This document shows, one piece after another, positions 1 through 12,096 of a DNA stretch of 64,000 bases. Source of the DNA: Pezizomycotina sp. ARF18 (taxonomy: Eukaryota; Ascomycota). How positions within the stretch are numbered: the first letter of the stretch is position 1; every line of letters starts with the position of its first letter. The stretch lies in assembly GCA_002224055.1 (NCBI GenBank), contig AZLU01000221.1, forward strand, positions 1 through 64,000. The letters are read 5' to 3'. A program made the translations under genes and the position numbers. The notes under the pieces were generated by a model. The model worked only from the letters and a program-made list of their open reading frames with translations. It was not told the DNA's origin and ran no database searches.

Positions 1-1482
1 TTTTCTGCTTGCCCTCTCGGATCCTCGGATTCTGTGGGGTTACGGGCGATAGTTATTTTATCTTCAAAAAAACAGCAGCCTATTTTAACGAGAGGACCAA
101 CCCTGATAAATCTACCGACCAATGCCGACCAGTTACAGCCCGAACGAGCTTCACAGGCATCATCAGACATCTGGGCAGCATCAGGAACAAACCTCCCTTC
201 GCTCGCGTGTTCTCCAGCAAAGCAAGGAGAGTTTTTAAACTTTCATATCTACCAAACCTACCTGCAGGTACCAGACTTCGACGAGAGACAATTGACATTC
301 TGCAGCCTGCAAACCCCTACCTAGAATAGTGTTACGGACCCTTTCAATATTTTTCAGAACGAATAATGAGGCCACAATTTTTAAATTCAGGCTCAGGTGT
401 TACAAAAAAAAAAAAAAAAAAAAGCCCCCAGGTAATTAGGGATTTATTATCCTTCCTCAACAAACCACCGGGCAATTTTATTTCAATAAGCTGATATTGC
501 GTAAAGTACAAGGTTGCCCTTGATATTTGACCCAGTCTCCAGTAGTATTGGGTGATAAAAATGGCGGGTGTGGGAGGAATAGATAACTTACCAAGGTTCT
601 GACATCCATTGGGCGGTACCGGCTAACGCTTTGGTGAAAGATAGCAGTTGGATGCCTGATACTCGAGACTCCGGTGGCGTTCTGGCCCACCGAGAAATAC
701 TACCTGGACAAGCTAGACTAACCTATATTTTCGCAACTTACAGATTGAACTAGCGCCAGCCAAAGAGAACAATCATTTCTTACATGAAAGTACTTATACT
801 TCTTTTTTCCATTCCACCTATATCGCCACTGTTGCGTGGGAGGAAAAAAGCTTCTGCTATGTGCGCACTAAATACCTCTTCCTTTCCTCAAAGAAGATGT
901 TCTCAAGGGCGGAATACCGGGGAAATGAACTCTTGTCCCATACTTGTACCTTGTACCGTACCTTTTCCCTCTCTCATTGCCTGGTCTTAAGTCTTTTCAC
1001 TAACCCACAATCAGGCCAAAGGTAATGAAAAACAGACGTTTCAGAAAGAGAAAATGATTGGACTTAACCGAGCTGGCTTAATGTAAAGAAACCTTCGGAA
1101 GTAGAGGTGCTTTCGAGCGATACCTAAGTATGCAAGCAAAGCCACGGCCAGTCTCCTCATTTCATTGAAAGACATTATGGAGTCGCTACCTTGCTTTGCC
1201 TTTGCCCCCCCTTGGTTTGTATGTGCATGAACATGGCGGATACCATATAAAGAAGAGGTTTCGATATATATTCACTTGATTGACCCTCCTCTACTAAACA
1301 AAGAGTTTCCCCAATTTCCTTAATTTTGTCTATTTCTGTTGTCTTTTCTTTGTTTCTTTAAAAATAAAGAAAGGAACCAAAAAAGGTACACCAGCGCCTA
1401 TTTTAATTATTACTTTGTTGGTTCGCGCTACGCTAAGGGGTATTGTCTCTTTATTCCTGTCTTTTCCAAATCATTATATACC
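1..1482. other. Intergenic / edge region, no certain gene
   Basis: Nothing here matches a family I recognise. Bases 34-324 hold an open reading frame on the plus strand, ending at a stop near 327-329 in the adjacent frame, that could be the last exon of a gene cut by the window edge, but it has no motif. A run of about 19 A lies near 404-422. The last 250 bases are the promoter and leader of the permease downstream. Confidence 0.4.
1246..1252 (+). promoter_or_regulatory. Putative TATA box of the amino-acid permease
   Basis: A TATAAAG motif lies about 235 bases before the permease ATG at 1483, followed by a pyrimidine-rich leader. The position fits a fungal core promoter, but no transcript data are available. 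Confidence 0.35.
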
Positions 1483-3370
1483 ATGTCGACCGACAAAGCG
1501 CCCTCTTATGGGCGTTCGCCATACGGACAAACATCTCCTACTCCGCTGGATAACCCTCGGTCAACCGTCGCGGACAGCACAACAAGATCTTTAGAACAAT
1601 GTTCATCGACAGTTTTAGGAGACATTCTCACAAAGCAGAGAAGACTGCTACGGGAGGAAGACATACGATGCTGAAGTAGCTCGCCACAACATTGCTGAGG
1701 CTCCCTTGGCCAGGAGACTCAAGGGGCGTCATCTTCAGATGATTGCCATTGGTGGTTCTATTGGTAATTAACCAACGAATTCACTCCAATAATTTATCTG
1801 TTTTTCTCTCTATACTAACGAGGAGAAACAATCCACAGGTACCGGTCTTTTTATTGCCTCTGGACGCACGTTAGCGGAAGGTGGACCTGGGCACTCATAC
1901 TTAGTTATTCGATAACGGGTATGATGCTCTACTTCACTATTCATGCTCTTGGAGAGCTCGCTATCCTATTCCCGTTGCCGGGCTTTCGCCGACTTCGCTA
2001 GCCGTCTGATCGACCCCGCTTGGGCTTTGCTATGGGCTGGAACTACGCCCTGCAGTGATCGTCGTATTACCGCTCGAGCTTATAGGAGCAAGCATGACGA
2101 TAGACTATTGGGGATCCCGGTGCCTAAATGGATTTGGGTTACTATCTTCTGGTTGCTGGTCCTATTTATCAACTTGTGTGGCGTGAAGGGCTACGGCGAA
2201 GCCGAATTCTTGTTCTCGGTCGTCAAAGTCGTGGCTGTCATCTCGTACATTATGCTTGGAATTATCATCAACTGCATGGGAGGTAAGCAGGGCGGTTATA
2301 TTGGTGGCACTATTGGAGATCGCCTGGCGCATTTTCACACGGCTTCAAGGTATGTTATAACCGAAAATCTGACCTGCCATTTTTCTTGGTTCAAGTTATA
2401 GCCATTTTCTAACAATTTATTGTGTATGTTCGGTGTTTGTCAACGCTGCTTTTGCCTTCAGTGGTACTGAGTTGGTTGGACTCGCGCTGCTGAGACTATC
2501 AACCCGCGAAAGAGTCTTCCGACTGCTATCCGTTCAAGTTTTCTGGAGGATCACGCTCTTCTACGTCGTGTCTCTGACTTTGATCGGATTGAACGTCCCT
2601 TTCACGGACCCTCGTCTTACTAGCGGTGTCTCGAGCGCCGATGCCCGTGCTTCGCCGTTCGTTGCCGCCATCCAGAACGCCGGTATCGAAGTCTCCCAGA
2701 TGTCATGAACGCTGTCATTATGATTGCCGTCCTGAGCGTCGGAATTCGCCGTGTACGGTTCCTCAAGAACGTTGGCCGCTCTCGCCGAACAAGGCCAAGC
2801 TCCTCGCTTCCTAGCGTTCGTCGATCGCACGGGAAGGCCGATGGCCGGTATTCTGCTCAGCTGTTCCATCGGGTCTCCTCGCTTTCCTCATCAACGCCGG
2901 TAACAACGTTGAAAACGACGTTTTCACGTGGCTGCTGTCCCTCTCCGGCTTGTCTTCGATCTTCACGTGGGCGTCCATCTGTTTCTGTCATATCGCTTCC
3001 GCCGCGCGTGGAGGATCCAGGGCCACTCCCTGCACGATCTCGCCTTCGTATCCCAGCCTGGCGTTATCGGTTCTTGGATCGGTTTGATCCTCAACCTTTT
3101 GGTCCTTGTCATGCAGTTCTGGGTTGCCCTGTTCCCCCTCAACGGAAAACCCAACATCCAGTCGTTTCTTTCCCAGTATATGTGTGTCCCTTTCGTCGTG
3201 ATCTGCTACCTCGGGTACAAGCTTATTTTCAAGACCAAGATCGTCCGCTCGAAGGATGTCGACCTCGTCAGCGGTCGCCGCGAGCTCGATATTGCGGTCT
3301 GTTGCAGATGGAGAGGCAAGAGAAGGCTCTCTGGCCTACTTGGAAGAAGATTTACAAGATCTTCTGTTAA
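1483..3370 (+). CDS. Amino-acid permease (YAT/AAT family, general or dicarboxylic type)
   Basis: A plasma-membrane proton symporter for amino acids. The N-terminal hydrophilic tail (MSTDKAPSYGRS) leads into RRLKGRHLQMIAIGGSIGTG, the hallmark first membrane segment of the yeast amino-acid transporter family. Later blocks include GVKGYGEAEF, FAFSGTELVG, FWRITLFYVVSLTLIGL and NAVIMIAVLSVG, all in family order, and the end WKKIYKIF matches the usual cytoplasmic C-terminus. Intron 1 is 1764-1838 (GT-AG, with a CTAAC branch), splitting the GGSIG/TG codon; a second intron begins near 2350 and ends near 2430. Length is about 560 residues, normal for the family. The reading moves among frames at several points (near 1895, 1975, 2050, 2440, 2500, 2705, 2760 and 2930), most likely small sequencing indels. 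Exact substrate cannot be told from sequence. Confidence 0.9.
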
Positions 3371-4145
3371 ATAGGCCAACGGCTACGTTTTTTCTTCGTG
3401 CTTCTTTTTGTTATAATGATGTCCGTTTTCCCATTCTTCAATTCCTCCTCGTGTAATAGTATTGATATACCCCGGTTTCTTTTTTTCCTTTTTAATACGT
3501 TGGTCCGGCTTGTTTTTGCTTTGGGTTTTTGGAAAATGAATTCTTAGTTCCTAAGTTGATGTCTACCTATAATCTTCTACCTGTATATATTTTAAATAAT
3601 ACAAATAGCCTACGGCAATACGGATAATACGTATAAACATGCGTATCTTCGAATTCCTGAAACCTAGCAAAACTATGACATTCACATAGAGTATATCGTC
3701 GTATGTATATATATTCATTATATCTTGCTATCTTAATCCATCTAAATTGTATTGTTCTCTTATTTTTATGTTTCCAAATATGCTCTACCAATTTCCTTTG
3801 AATTGCCCATGCGTGTTTTGTTTGTTCTAATTACGCCACCCTAATATAAGCGGTATATCTCGAGTGTAGGGGTGGTTATTAGAGTATAATACCAAATAAG
3901 CGCAGTTGCGGATTTAGCCGAGGCATTCCCAGCCAATCACATCACCTCTTATACAATTTAAATATTTTTTCCTTGCACTAAAAATTCCTTGGTTAAAAAA
4001 AAGCATCCGGACAAAAGTTCAAATTCATTATATCACCAAATCTCCCCACCACCACCACCACTACGCAATCATCATTACCGGGCAAGAAGTCCCCAATTGC
4101 CATTCGTCTTTCCATCCATACCTTCACATCACTACTCAACGAACA
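3371..4145. other. Intergenic, no gene seen
   Basis: AT-rich spacer between the permease stop and the QCR6 start. It holds the 3' untranslated region of the permease and the promoter of QCR6, with a CCAAT-type motif near 3932 (GCCAATCAC). I see no conserved coding signal. Confidence 0.5.
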
Positions 4146-4689
4146 ATGACTCTAAAAGAGCTAATCTCGGAGCTGTACGAATCCGTCGGCCTGCCCGTAG
4201 TCCAAGCGAAGCCCCTCCAGAGGAGGAGAAGGAGGAAGAGCAGGAAGAGGAGGAAGAGGAAGACGACGACGAGCCACACGATATAAAACCGAAGCTGGTA
4301 GAAGGTAGGAAAAGCAAAGCTCGCCATTTTTCGTGTTCGACATGCTGTAAAAGAGGCAATTGCCGGAAGTTTTCCGAGGCGGTGGGGATTCATTGCAATT
4401 TACAAAGAACTGGAACTGACGAGGAGAGATATATGCGCACAGAATGCGAGAAAACCGCTGAGTGCGCACCGCACAAGCACCACTACGACGAGTGCGTCGC
4501 GAGGGTTACGGCGGCGGAGGAGTCGGGAGAGCAGAAGGGGAAGAAGGAGGACTGCGTGGAGGATACTTCCACCTGATGCACTGCGCTGTACGTCTCATAT
4601 CTCCATTTGGTCGGTTACTTCTTTGCTAACACCGGTGTGCATCTACAGGAACAATGTGCGGCACCGAGACTTTTTGCCAGCTGAAGTAG
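4146..4689 (+). CDS. QCR6: Cytochrome b-c1 complex subunit 6 (hinge protein)
   Basis: The acidic hinge protein of respiratory complex III, which helps cytochrome c dock on cytochrome c1 in the mitochondrial intermembrane space. After a short N-terminus (MTLKELISELYES) comes a long Glu/Asp run (about 4216-4275), then DIKPKLVEEECEK, AECAPHKHHYDECVARV and EDCVEE-YFHLMHCA, ending AAPRLFA-QLK; these carry the paired cysteines of the UCR hinge fold. Intron 1 is 4305-4442, intron 2 4588-4648 with a TTGCTAAC branch. Frame changes occur between the N-terminal peptide and the acidic run, at about 4573 (an A missing in the E-E-Y codons) and at about 4678 (a C missing before the final Q-L-K). Start chosen at the ATG at 4146, since the N-terminal peptide resembles that of other fungal QCR6 proteins. 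Family identity is secure. Confidence 0.9.
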
Positions 4690-5644
4690 GTGATGGGACA
4701 GCAGGTCTAACTTGGAGACTCACTGAACGATAAGAGAGAAAAGCCCATCACAAATGCCAATCAATCATGGGCGTTGCCGTTCAATTGAAGATATCAATGT
4801 AATTATAATCAAGTGGCCCTGTATATTCTGACGTATAGGGCTTGTACATTTGTTTTAAAGCAAAAGACATCAATCTTTCCGATATATCAAATCAACCTTT
4901 CTGAGCATGGCAGAAATTTGAAGCTGTTGTTCGTATAGCGTTCTAAATCTAGAGCTTCAATCGTCAATTGCTGCAATTTCAACGCCGTCAAGTCGCTCTT
5001 GAAGTGATGAAGCACTACAGAATTTTCTGCCTTGTAAATCTAGAAAGGATACCGAGGACTGGGTCTTATATTTCGTTATAATTACCGCCATAGCTATAAA
5101 GGCGCTAAAGTAGATTATATAGAGTGATGACGCCAGCATCTGCTATAACAAAGTGTGGTCATAAATTATTAGCGGCTTAAAGCCAGAACTAACAATGTAG
5201 TAGTAAAAAGGGTCACGGTCGCACTTCCTCTAGAATCAAAAAAAAAAAAACACTTCCTACCACTTCCTACCAGACACAAATCCCACGAAACATCTTTCGA
5301 TGAGCACAGGCAAGATTTTCTGGTAGACAGACCTGTCTCTGCTGTGTTGTGAACTCTTTTTGGAGTAAGGAGAGCAGAGTTGACAGACAGTACTTGGGTT
5401 GTTGGGTTTTAATTGGACGGCAAAGCATAAACGGAAAACCGCCATTAATACTTGACCATATCCCAAAACCCCGCCAAAGCAGCTTCAGAAGCTCCGGGAG
5501 AGCTGTCATTTTCCAAATACATTCGAGTACCACTTTTAGCCAGGAATATTCCGACTGCTAGCAACCCTGTTATCCGGACTATCTGAACAAAGTCCTCTCA
5601 GACATCATTTGCCTAGACTAGGGGTCCGGCAAGTGCCTGGCCCA
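4690..5644. other. Intergenic, no gene seen
   Basis: AT-rich spacer with short open frames on both strands but no recognisable motif. A small tandem copy of CACTTCCTAC sits at about 5251-5270 next to an A run. Confidence 0.45.
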
Positions 5645-8600
5645 ATGGCCCTCACATTTTCATCGACATCGCGAACACCATGGTTATCCGCTACATTACA
5701 GATCGGTTTCAGGCTCCTCGTTAGCTTGGCCCTGCCAGGCGTGGGACAGAATGGCTGTGAAGCAATGCCTCAAAAGCATGTGCTCTTCCTGCGAGACCAA
5801 GCTCATGCAATGTTCACCATGTGAGGCCTTTTGCCCCTGCTTGTTGTACGATGTCGTGCGACATTGCCATACTCATTGCAGCCTAAGTCTAGGCATATTA
5901 AGCTAGAAGAAAAGGTATTGACGATGGCTAACATTCGAACTCAAACAATAGGGCTTCGACTCGTACATGGATTTAGCATATCCTGCCGACGAAATTAGAC
6001 CTTTAACTTGCATACCTCTCGAACGGGATTACGTTGATGGCAAGAACAGTGGCTTGAACGATATTCTAGGCAACTACTCTCTTACGGCGGTCGATTCGCT
6101 CAGTGCGCTAGCAATGATGTCGCACGCTTCGGAACATTCCCTAGAAGAATTCTGGGCAACCGTGCAATCGATATCGGAGATGTACTGGCCGTACGGATTC
6201 GACAGCGATGCGAAAGTGCAGGTATTTGAAACAGTGATCAGAGGAGTTGGGGGACTGCTGAGCGCGCATCAGTTTGCGACAGGTATGCTTCCGATGGGTG
6301 GGGAGCCTCGGACTGGGTTAACGGCTGGAAGTATAACGACGAGCTGCTGTTTCTTGCCCACGACCTGGCCACGAGGTTATTACCAGCGTTTAAGGCGCCG
6401 ACCGATATTCCTTTCCCGCGTGTTAACCTCCGGCATGGCTCGGTGAACCTTCCTCCCGGGGCCGAAAAGGCAGAACGGCCAAAATCGAGCCCGGAAAGGT
6501 ACCTAATTTTGGAGCTTTCCCGGACGAAAGGTCGGACACTTGCAGTGCTGGAGCTGGTCCCTCACTCTCGAGTTTACGGTCTTATCCCGCTTACTCCAGG
6601 AATACTCGACCGTAATCCGGACGTAAAGAGAACAGCAACCGAGCATTACGGTATAATGCTAAGAGCATGTGGCATGACGTTGGAATTTTCGAACGAGTTT
6701 CACAGAAGCATTTTGGGCGGTTTGGGACCGTAGAAGCGACTGGGTCTCGTTGCGCTGGAATTGATTCCTGGACTGTAAGCTTAACAGGGATATATAAAGA
6801 ATATCTCGTGGCATCTACTCAGCTAACTGGAATATGGGCTTGACAGGGGTTTGGGATCCAGACGGCGGAATGCTTTCCAGTGTGAGTATTTAGACTATTT
6901 CGACCCATTTCTTTTATCTCTCCGTCCACTCCTTCTAGACTCGTAAGGTTTAGCTCGCTAAACCTGTCTTTACGTTTAAAAATGTCTCGTCATTTCTGGA
7001 TCAACAGTCCTGGAAGGTGGCTGATGCTGTTCTCATTCTTCTTTATTCAATTCTCGCAATGTGTTTTTTTCTGATAGAATGATTTTTCGTCCTTCGACTA
7101 GATCGTGCTTCGACCGACTCGTTTTTGAATATGCTCTGAAAACTTACATCCTTCTCTCATCTTCGCCTGCAGAGCCGTCGTCTCTCAACCCTACACCATC
7201 CGACCCGTTGTCGTACTTTAAAGTCTTCCACGCCTCCGTGGAAGCGATCAACCGGCATTGTCTAGTAGAACAGCCTACAGTATATTATCAGGCGGTCCAC
7301 ATGAACACAGGCACGCCTTTGGGTGGGTGGGTTGACAGTCTCAGCGCCTTTTGGCCCGGCCTTCTGGTGCTAGCAGGAGACGTAGACGCTGCTGAAAAGG
7401 CCATCCTGTTGTAAGTTCCCGTTATCAGGAGGAAACCTATATGCTAAAGCACTTGACTGATAGGGATCGTGTTATTGCCTGGTAGCTATACTGCTCTATG
7501 GCAAAGGTTCCATGCGTTGCCAGAAAGGTACTCCCGCTCTCATTATGGTAACCGCTAGCCTGGGGCCCGGAAGACCGGAGTTCATCGAGAGCGTCTATCA
7601 CATTTACCGTGCTACGAAGATGTATGGTACTTGCGGGTCGGGGAGATGTTTCTAAAAGACATTCAGGCAAGGTGTTGGGGCAGATGCGGTTGGGTAAGTT
7701 GAACTCAGCCGGATATCATTCTAAGGTAGTTAAGTCTGACAGAATTGCCTAGTCTGGGTTAGACGACGTTCGTACTGGTAAAAGGTCCAATAGGCAAGAG
7801 TCATTCCTACTGAGTGAGACGCTTGCTTACCTTTATTTACTCTATGATGACGGTACGTATGAGGCTATGAAAGTCCCGTAATTTTGCTTTTTAATCCATG
7901 ATCACTTGGGATCGGTCTCCTAATGTATAGTCTTTCGTAGATAACCCTCTTCATAAGGTGATACTCCCTGGGTATTTACAACCGAGGGTCATCCCCTACG
8001 GATGCCGCCTTGCCAAGGGCGCGGTACAACAATGACCCGCAAACAACATGAGGACCTAGTCGAACCCGCGCTCCAAGTCTGTCAAAATCCTCGAGTAAAT
8101 CTGACCTACCACTCTGCTACGCCTTCGCTGTTTTCAGCCATAGCCTCGCGAGATGATATATTTCACGCTTTCCAGTTTTTGCGCTTGGACCTGCTTCCGG
8201 ATTCGTCAGTAGCACAATCAAGGACAACTCCCTTCACGATTATTATCCGCATCTGGATGAGGAGAATACGTTCAAGTATAACGACATGTATTCTCCTACG
8301 AACAATAGCTTTTACCCTTGGACGCTCCCTCACGAGGCAGTACGTCCCGGCAGCAACTGTTCGATACCTCCGGGGTTAAACGGTTTCGAATTGCTCTTCC
8401 CGGCCGCCCCGCGGATGCCGCGGCGGCTCCGTCACCGCCAGCAGTTCAAAAAATCGTTGGAGGTGTGCTAGTCAGTAGCCTAAGCGGCGTCCGCGTTTCC
8501 TTCCAGAGGGAAGTCAGCGGTGGTGCCGTCCACAAGGGCGAACTACGCGTTAAGAAGCTCGGAGGTCGCCCTCTCGCAAAGGAGGACTATGTGGTAATAG

Positions 8601-9420
8601 ACAAGAAGCTCCTCGACGGCATGTCCGCCGGCGACGGCATGGAGTTCAAGTTTAAAAAGGAGGAAGGCTCAGTGGATCTTATATTTGACTTTGGGATAGA
8701 GCCGTCTTCCAGCAAACTGAACGTGCTCTCGAAGCTCTCATCAGGCGGCAAGAAGAAGAAGAGGATTATTAGGAGGACTCTTCAGGCGATAACGCCGTCT
8801 GGCATCGGTGCTCAAGACCCCGAAAAGCTTATAAAAGAGTTCAAAATGTCCGGAGGTGATAAGGAAGCTGGGATGTCTCGCGTGCTGCCGCTGCGGACGA
8901 TCTATAAGGCTGGACTTACGTGCACACCTCTTTCTCCCGAAGCTATGCATTCGGAGATTATCCTGATGAAGAGAGGAGATTGCTCTTTCGCAACGAAATT
9001 AAATGTATACTCTCTTGCTCTCTATAGTGACCATTTCTTTCCCAGTAAGTTGGTTTTCCGCTAACCTGTTTATAACGCTTATAGAATATACCTACATCCG
9101 CGACGATAAAGCTCGCCATCGTCGTCTCCTACGACCAAGATAATCCCGCTTTCGCGCAATACGGCGCAAAGTACAACGAAGGCGCAGGCTTGAATGACTG
9201 GTTCGCCTTCGCCGATCCGTGGCTGATAAGGCCGCTCGTGGACAAGTACCAGGTTTCAAAGCACGGTCAGAAGAGGAGGGACCCCATACCTTTGCTTCTT
9301 GTTGGCGGTGGCGAGGCAACTTACAATGCTATCGCCGAGGCGAGCGCGGTGGGTATAAGGCACCGGTGGAAAGCGGAGCTTGGGGAGGCGAAGATAAGTA
9401 ACTTAATTGCGGTGGAATGA
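5645..9420 (+). CDS. HTM1: ER degradation-enhancing alpha-mannosidase-like protein (GH47) with PA domain
   Basis: An EDEM/Htm1(Mnl1)-type GH47 protein that trims mannose from misfolded glycoproteins in the ER lumen and marks them for ERAD. A hydrophobic N-terminus (about 5690-5740) suits a signal peptide or anchor. GH47 blocks in order: [147 protein letters not shown] and FTTEGHP, where TEGH is the family calcium and active-site motif. A protease-associated (PA) domain follows from about 8460 to 9050, then a basic and acidic tail ending at 9420. Several short introns interrupt it (for example after 5819, after 7853 and near 9040-9086). Many frame shifts are needed, as elsewhere in the window. 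The length, near 1,000 residues, fits fungal Mnl1 proteins. Confidence 0.88.
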
Positions 9421-10125
9421 ATTTGAAATGGATTTCAGATGTATATAAACCATTTTTCTTTTCTGTGCATTTATTTCAAGGTGGGGTATATGCGCTCGGC
9501 TAAAATGAGTTCATTGTTCATGCATTCAGAGGACGTTCTTGCATTTGAACTACAAACACGGTCTCGTGCTTGTAACGCTCGAGAAGGAGATGGTAAGCCA
9601 AGTTAGCAGTAGAATGCTATCACCCTCTGTTCTCCGTAACCCTTATAAATTATATAAATACGTAGTTGATTGCTTTGAATGATAGCGTTTCGTGGTATAC
9701 GTTTAAAAAAAAAAAAAAAAGAGTAAGCCAATTGAGTTGGCAGAAGACAGTTATGGTAAATAATCGCTTGGAGTGAACAACAAAAATTCAATGATTATTG
9801 GAGATTTTTAGTTTTTGGTTTGCGGGCTTCTAAATAAACAGGTCCTTGTAACTATTGGTTGACTTTGCACTATAAAGAGTATGTTACTGAGCGACCTAAA
9901 ACGCTGAATATAAGCTCATTAGTGTAATCCTCCATATAGCGAAACTATATATTACGATATGCTTATCGGGAGTAACTTACAGCTTTACTTTCAAGCTTTA
10001 ATTTAGTTTTCATTGGTAAAAACGTCCACCGGGTCAGTTTAAGACATGACATTTAGTTCTAAATAGACATTTCCCGAACATTCTTCCGTTTGCCAGTTCT
10101 GATAGTCCAAATATTCAAGTGTCCC
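9421..10125. other. Intergenic between convergent genes
   Basis: Spacer between the 3' ends of the mannosidase and the minus-strand gene at 10126. It is AT-rich with an A run at about 9703-9720. No gene seen. Confidence 0.5.
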
Positions 10126-10994
10126 TCATGCCTGAGCTCGATTCGGAGCCTGGGCTTGCGTATTGTTGTCACTATTATTACCCAGATCCATACCAGCCGG
10201 GACCGCACTAGGTGGGCCGAAAGGATTCTGGAAGCCACCTGTCCCAAAGCCAGCTCCGTCACTTCCATTTAAAGCTCCGACGCTGTTGTTGTTGTTGCTA
10301 CCCGCGGGCGGACGGGGAGCCAAAATGCTCGAGAAAGTAGCCCTAAGACCTCCTGGGGGGATAACAAAGTTCGCGGGAAGCTCAATCGCAATAGGCACGT
10401 AGATCGCCCCGTTACCAGCACTGTATGCTCCTCCGCTAACACCTCCACTGCCGCCCACAACGCGGGGCCACCGCCGGTCCTTGAATCTCCAAACCCCGAC
10501 ATGCTATTCAAGGCGGTCCTCCTCCTCGTGTACCTAGCCCTCGGCGGCGGCGGCCTGGAATACTCCTCGTGCGCCGCGACCAGCGCCTCGAACGTCCTGT
10601 GGCGACCGACGGAGTACGCCTCGAGCACGCGGATGACGGCCCTCATTTCTTCGTCGTACGTGTGCTTCTCAGCCAGCCACCTCGTGTTGGTAGCGTAGAT
10701 GCCCGCGAAGTGATCGTCCTTGCGGCGCTTATCCGTGATGAGGTTGTCGAGGTAGGACCTGACTTCCGGGATGGAAGAGCGGATGTGCTTGAGGGTGCGG
10801 GCATAGCGGGTGTACTCGAGGCTGGGGATCAGGCTGCCGTCGCGCGCGCGGACGCGGTAGGCGGAAAGGAGCAGGTGGACCTCGCGGAAGCCGAGCTTGT
10901 GGTTGGGACCGAAGATGAGCTGGCCGATGAAGGTTTCCATCTGCTGGTCGCTCAGGTGGCTGCAGTAGTCTTGAGGGGATGGGTTGTTTGCCAT
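10126..10994 (-). CDS. Hypothetical protein, helical N-terminus and Gly/Asn/Pro-rich C-terminus
   Basis: I do not recognise this protein. From the ATG at 10994 it opens MANNPSPQDYCSHLSDQQME and continues for about 165 residues in a charged, probably helical region without membrane segments (GFREVHLLLSAYRVRARDG, YARTLKHIRSSIPEVRSYLD, RVLEAYSVGRHRTFEALVAA). About residue 170 the frame changes (near 10450-10490), and the second part is low-complexity, with Gly/Ser/Asn runs and VPIAIELPANFVIPPGGLRA, ending NRAQA. No signal peptide is seen. GC content is higher than in the flanks, as expected for real coding sequence, and the composition suggests a soluble cytosolic or nuclear protein of about 285 residues. 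It may be lineage-specific. Confidence 0.65.
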
Positions 10995-12096
10995 TCAAAC
11001 TAATTTTCGATAACAGTCGTTTTTTCGTGGAGAATGGGGAGAACGCCTGCGCTCTTAGTAGCTTGCCGTGTGTTAGAATGCTAGAAGTGCGTTGAAATAT
11101 GTTGTTTTGGAGAACTAATATCTGTATTGCTCTTACTGGCTTCGATAAAGACTTGAAGTGAAGGGCAAAAGGCAGGATAAGAGCTTTATACAGAAGGAGA
11201 GAAAAGAATTGACACACAAACTCGCTAAGATCGTTGAACTTTAGGAGAGTTCTGTTAGAATCAAAGCTTGAAGTAAGAACATTAGTGGATGAGAGCCATG
11301 ATATGAGAACTGTGGAGTTTGTTAGTCGGTGTACTTCGATGTCTTTTTTTTTTTTTTTTTTTTTTTAGAAGAGGGTCGAATCGAAATATACTGGTTAGAA
11401 ATAATAAGGCCCAGTCCAATAATAATAAAATATAGTATTTAAGTAGTCAAGTAATCGATCTCTGGAAAAGGCCGAGAAGGGGGCGAAAGAAAGAAAGAAA
11501 TATCGAGATAATTATGTAAAAAGCAGGAAAATGACATTTCTAGATAAAAATTCTAAATAAATAAACAAAAACCCGTCGAACGTGACAGAAGGTTACTTGG
11601 TGTATATTAACCTCAAGGAAGTTCTAAGAGAAGAGAAATATAGAATGTGTGAAGACATATATGCTGGCCGGTATAAAATTCTATCGAATAACACTGGATT
11701 GAAATAATATGAAGACTGAAGCATGTAAATAATTAACAATCAATAGTATGGTATAGAAGTTGGCCTTTGGAATAGCCTGGCAACAAGGGCATGAGTACAC
11801 CTCGCCCTAGTAGAAGTTACTGTGTAACGAATGGTTTCCCGTTTCTTATCTCGTTAAGTAGATGTGATAGTAAGATATACACCAAAGATAAAATCGCTCC
11901 GTAGGATAGGTCCATAAGAGAACAAACCGATGCTCTATAAAGACAAGACGACATGTAATGTATACCTAGGCAGAAAGTACCGAAACGCTGTGAATTACTC
12001 TCGACAGTGGAACTCTTCGAAGAAATAGAGATGAATAGCAGTGGATATGTTTAGAACGTATTGCCAAAAAAAAAAAAAAAAAAACACGACGTCGCT
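10995..12096. other. Intergenic, no gene seen
   Basis: Promoter side of the minus-strand gene ending at 10994 and the 3' flank of RBG1. It has a T run at about 11345-11366 and an A run at 12065-12084. The coding-like frame at 10729-11217 is a shadow of the neighbouring gene. Confidence 0.5.

Noticed and set aside
1483-3370. Reading the permease as a pseudogene because of its frame changes
   Set aside because: The same break pattern affects essential genes all over the window, so sequence error is the simpler explanation.
10729-11217. Long minus-strand Pro/Arg-rich frame
   Set aside because: It overlaps the hypothetical gene ending at 10994 in another frame and has the composition of a shadow frame.
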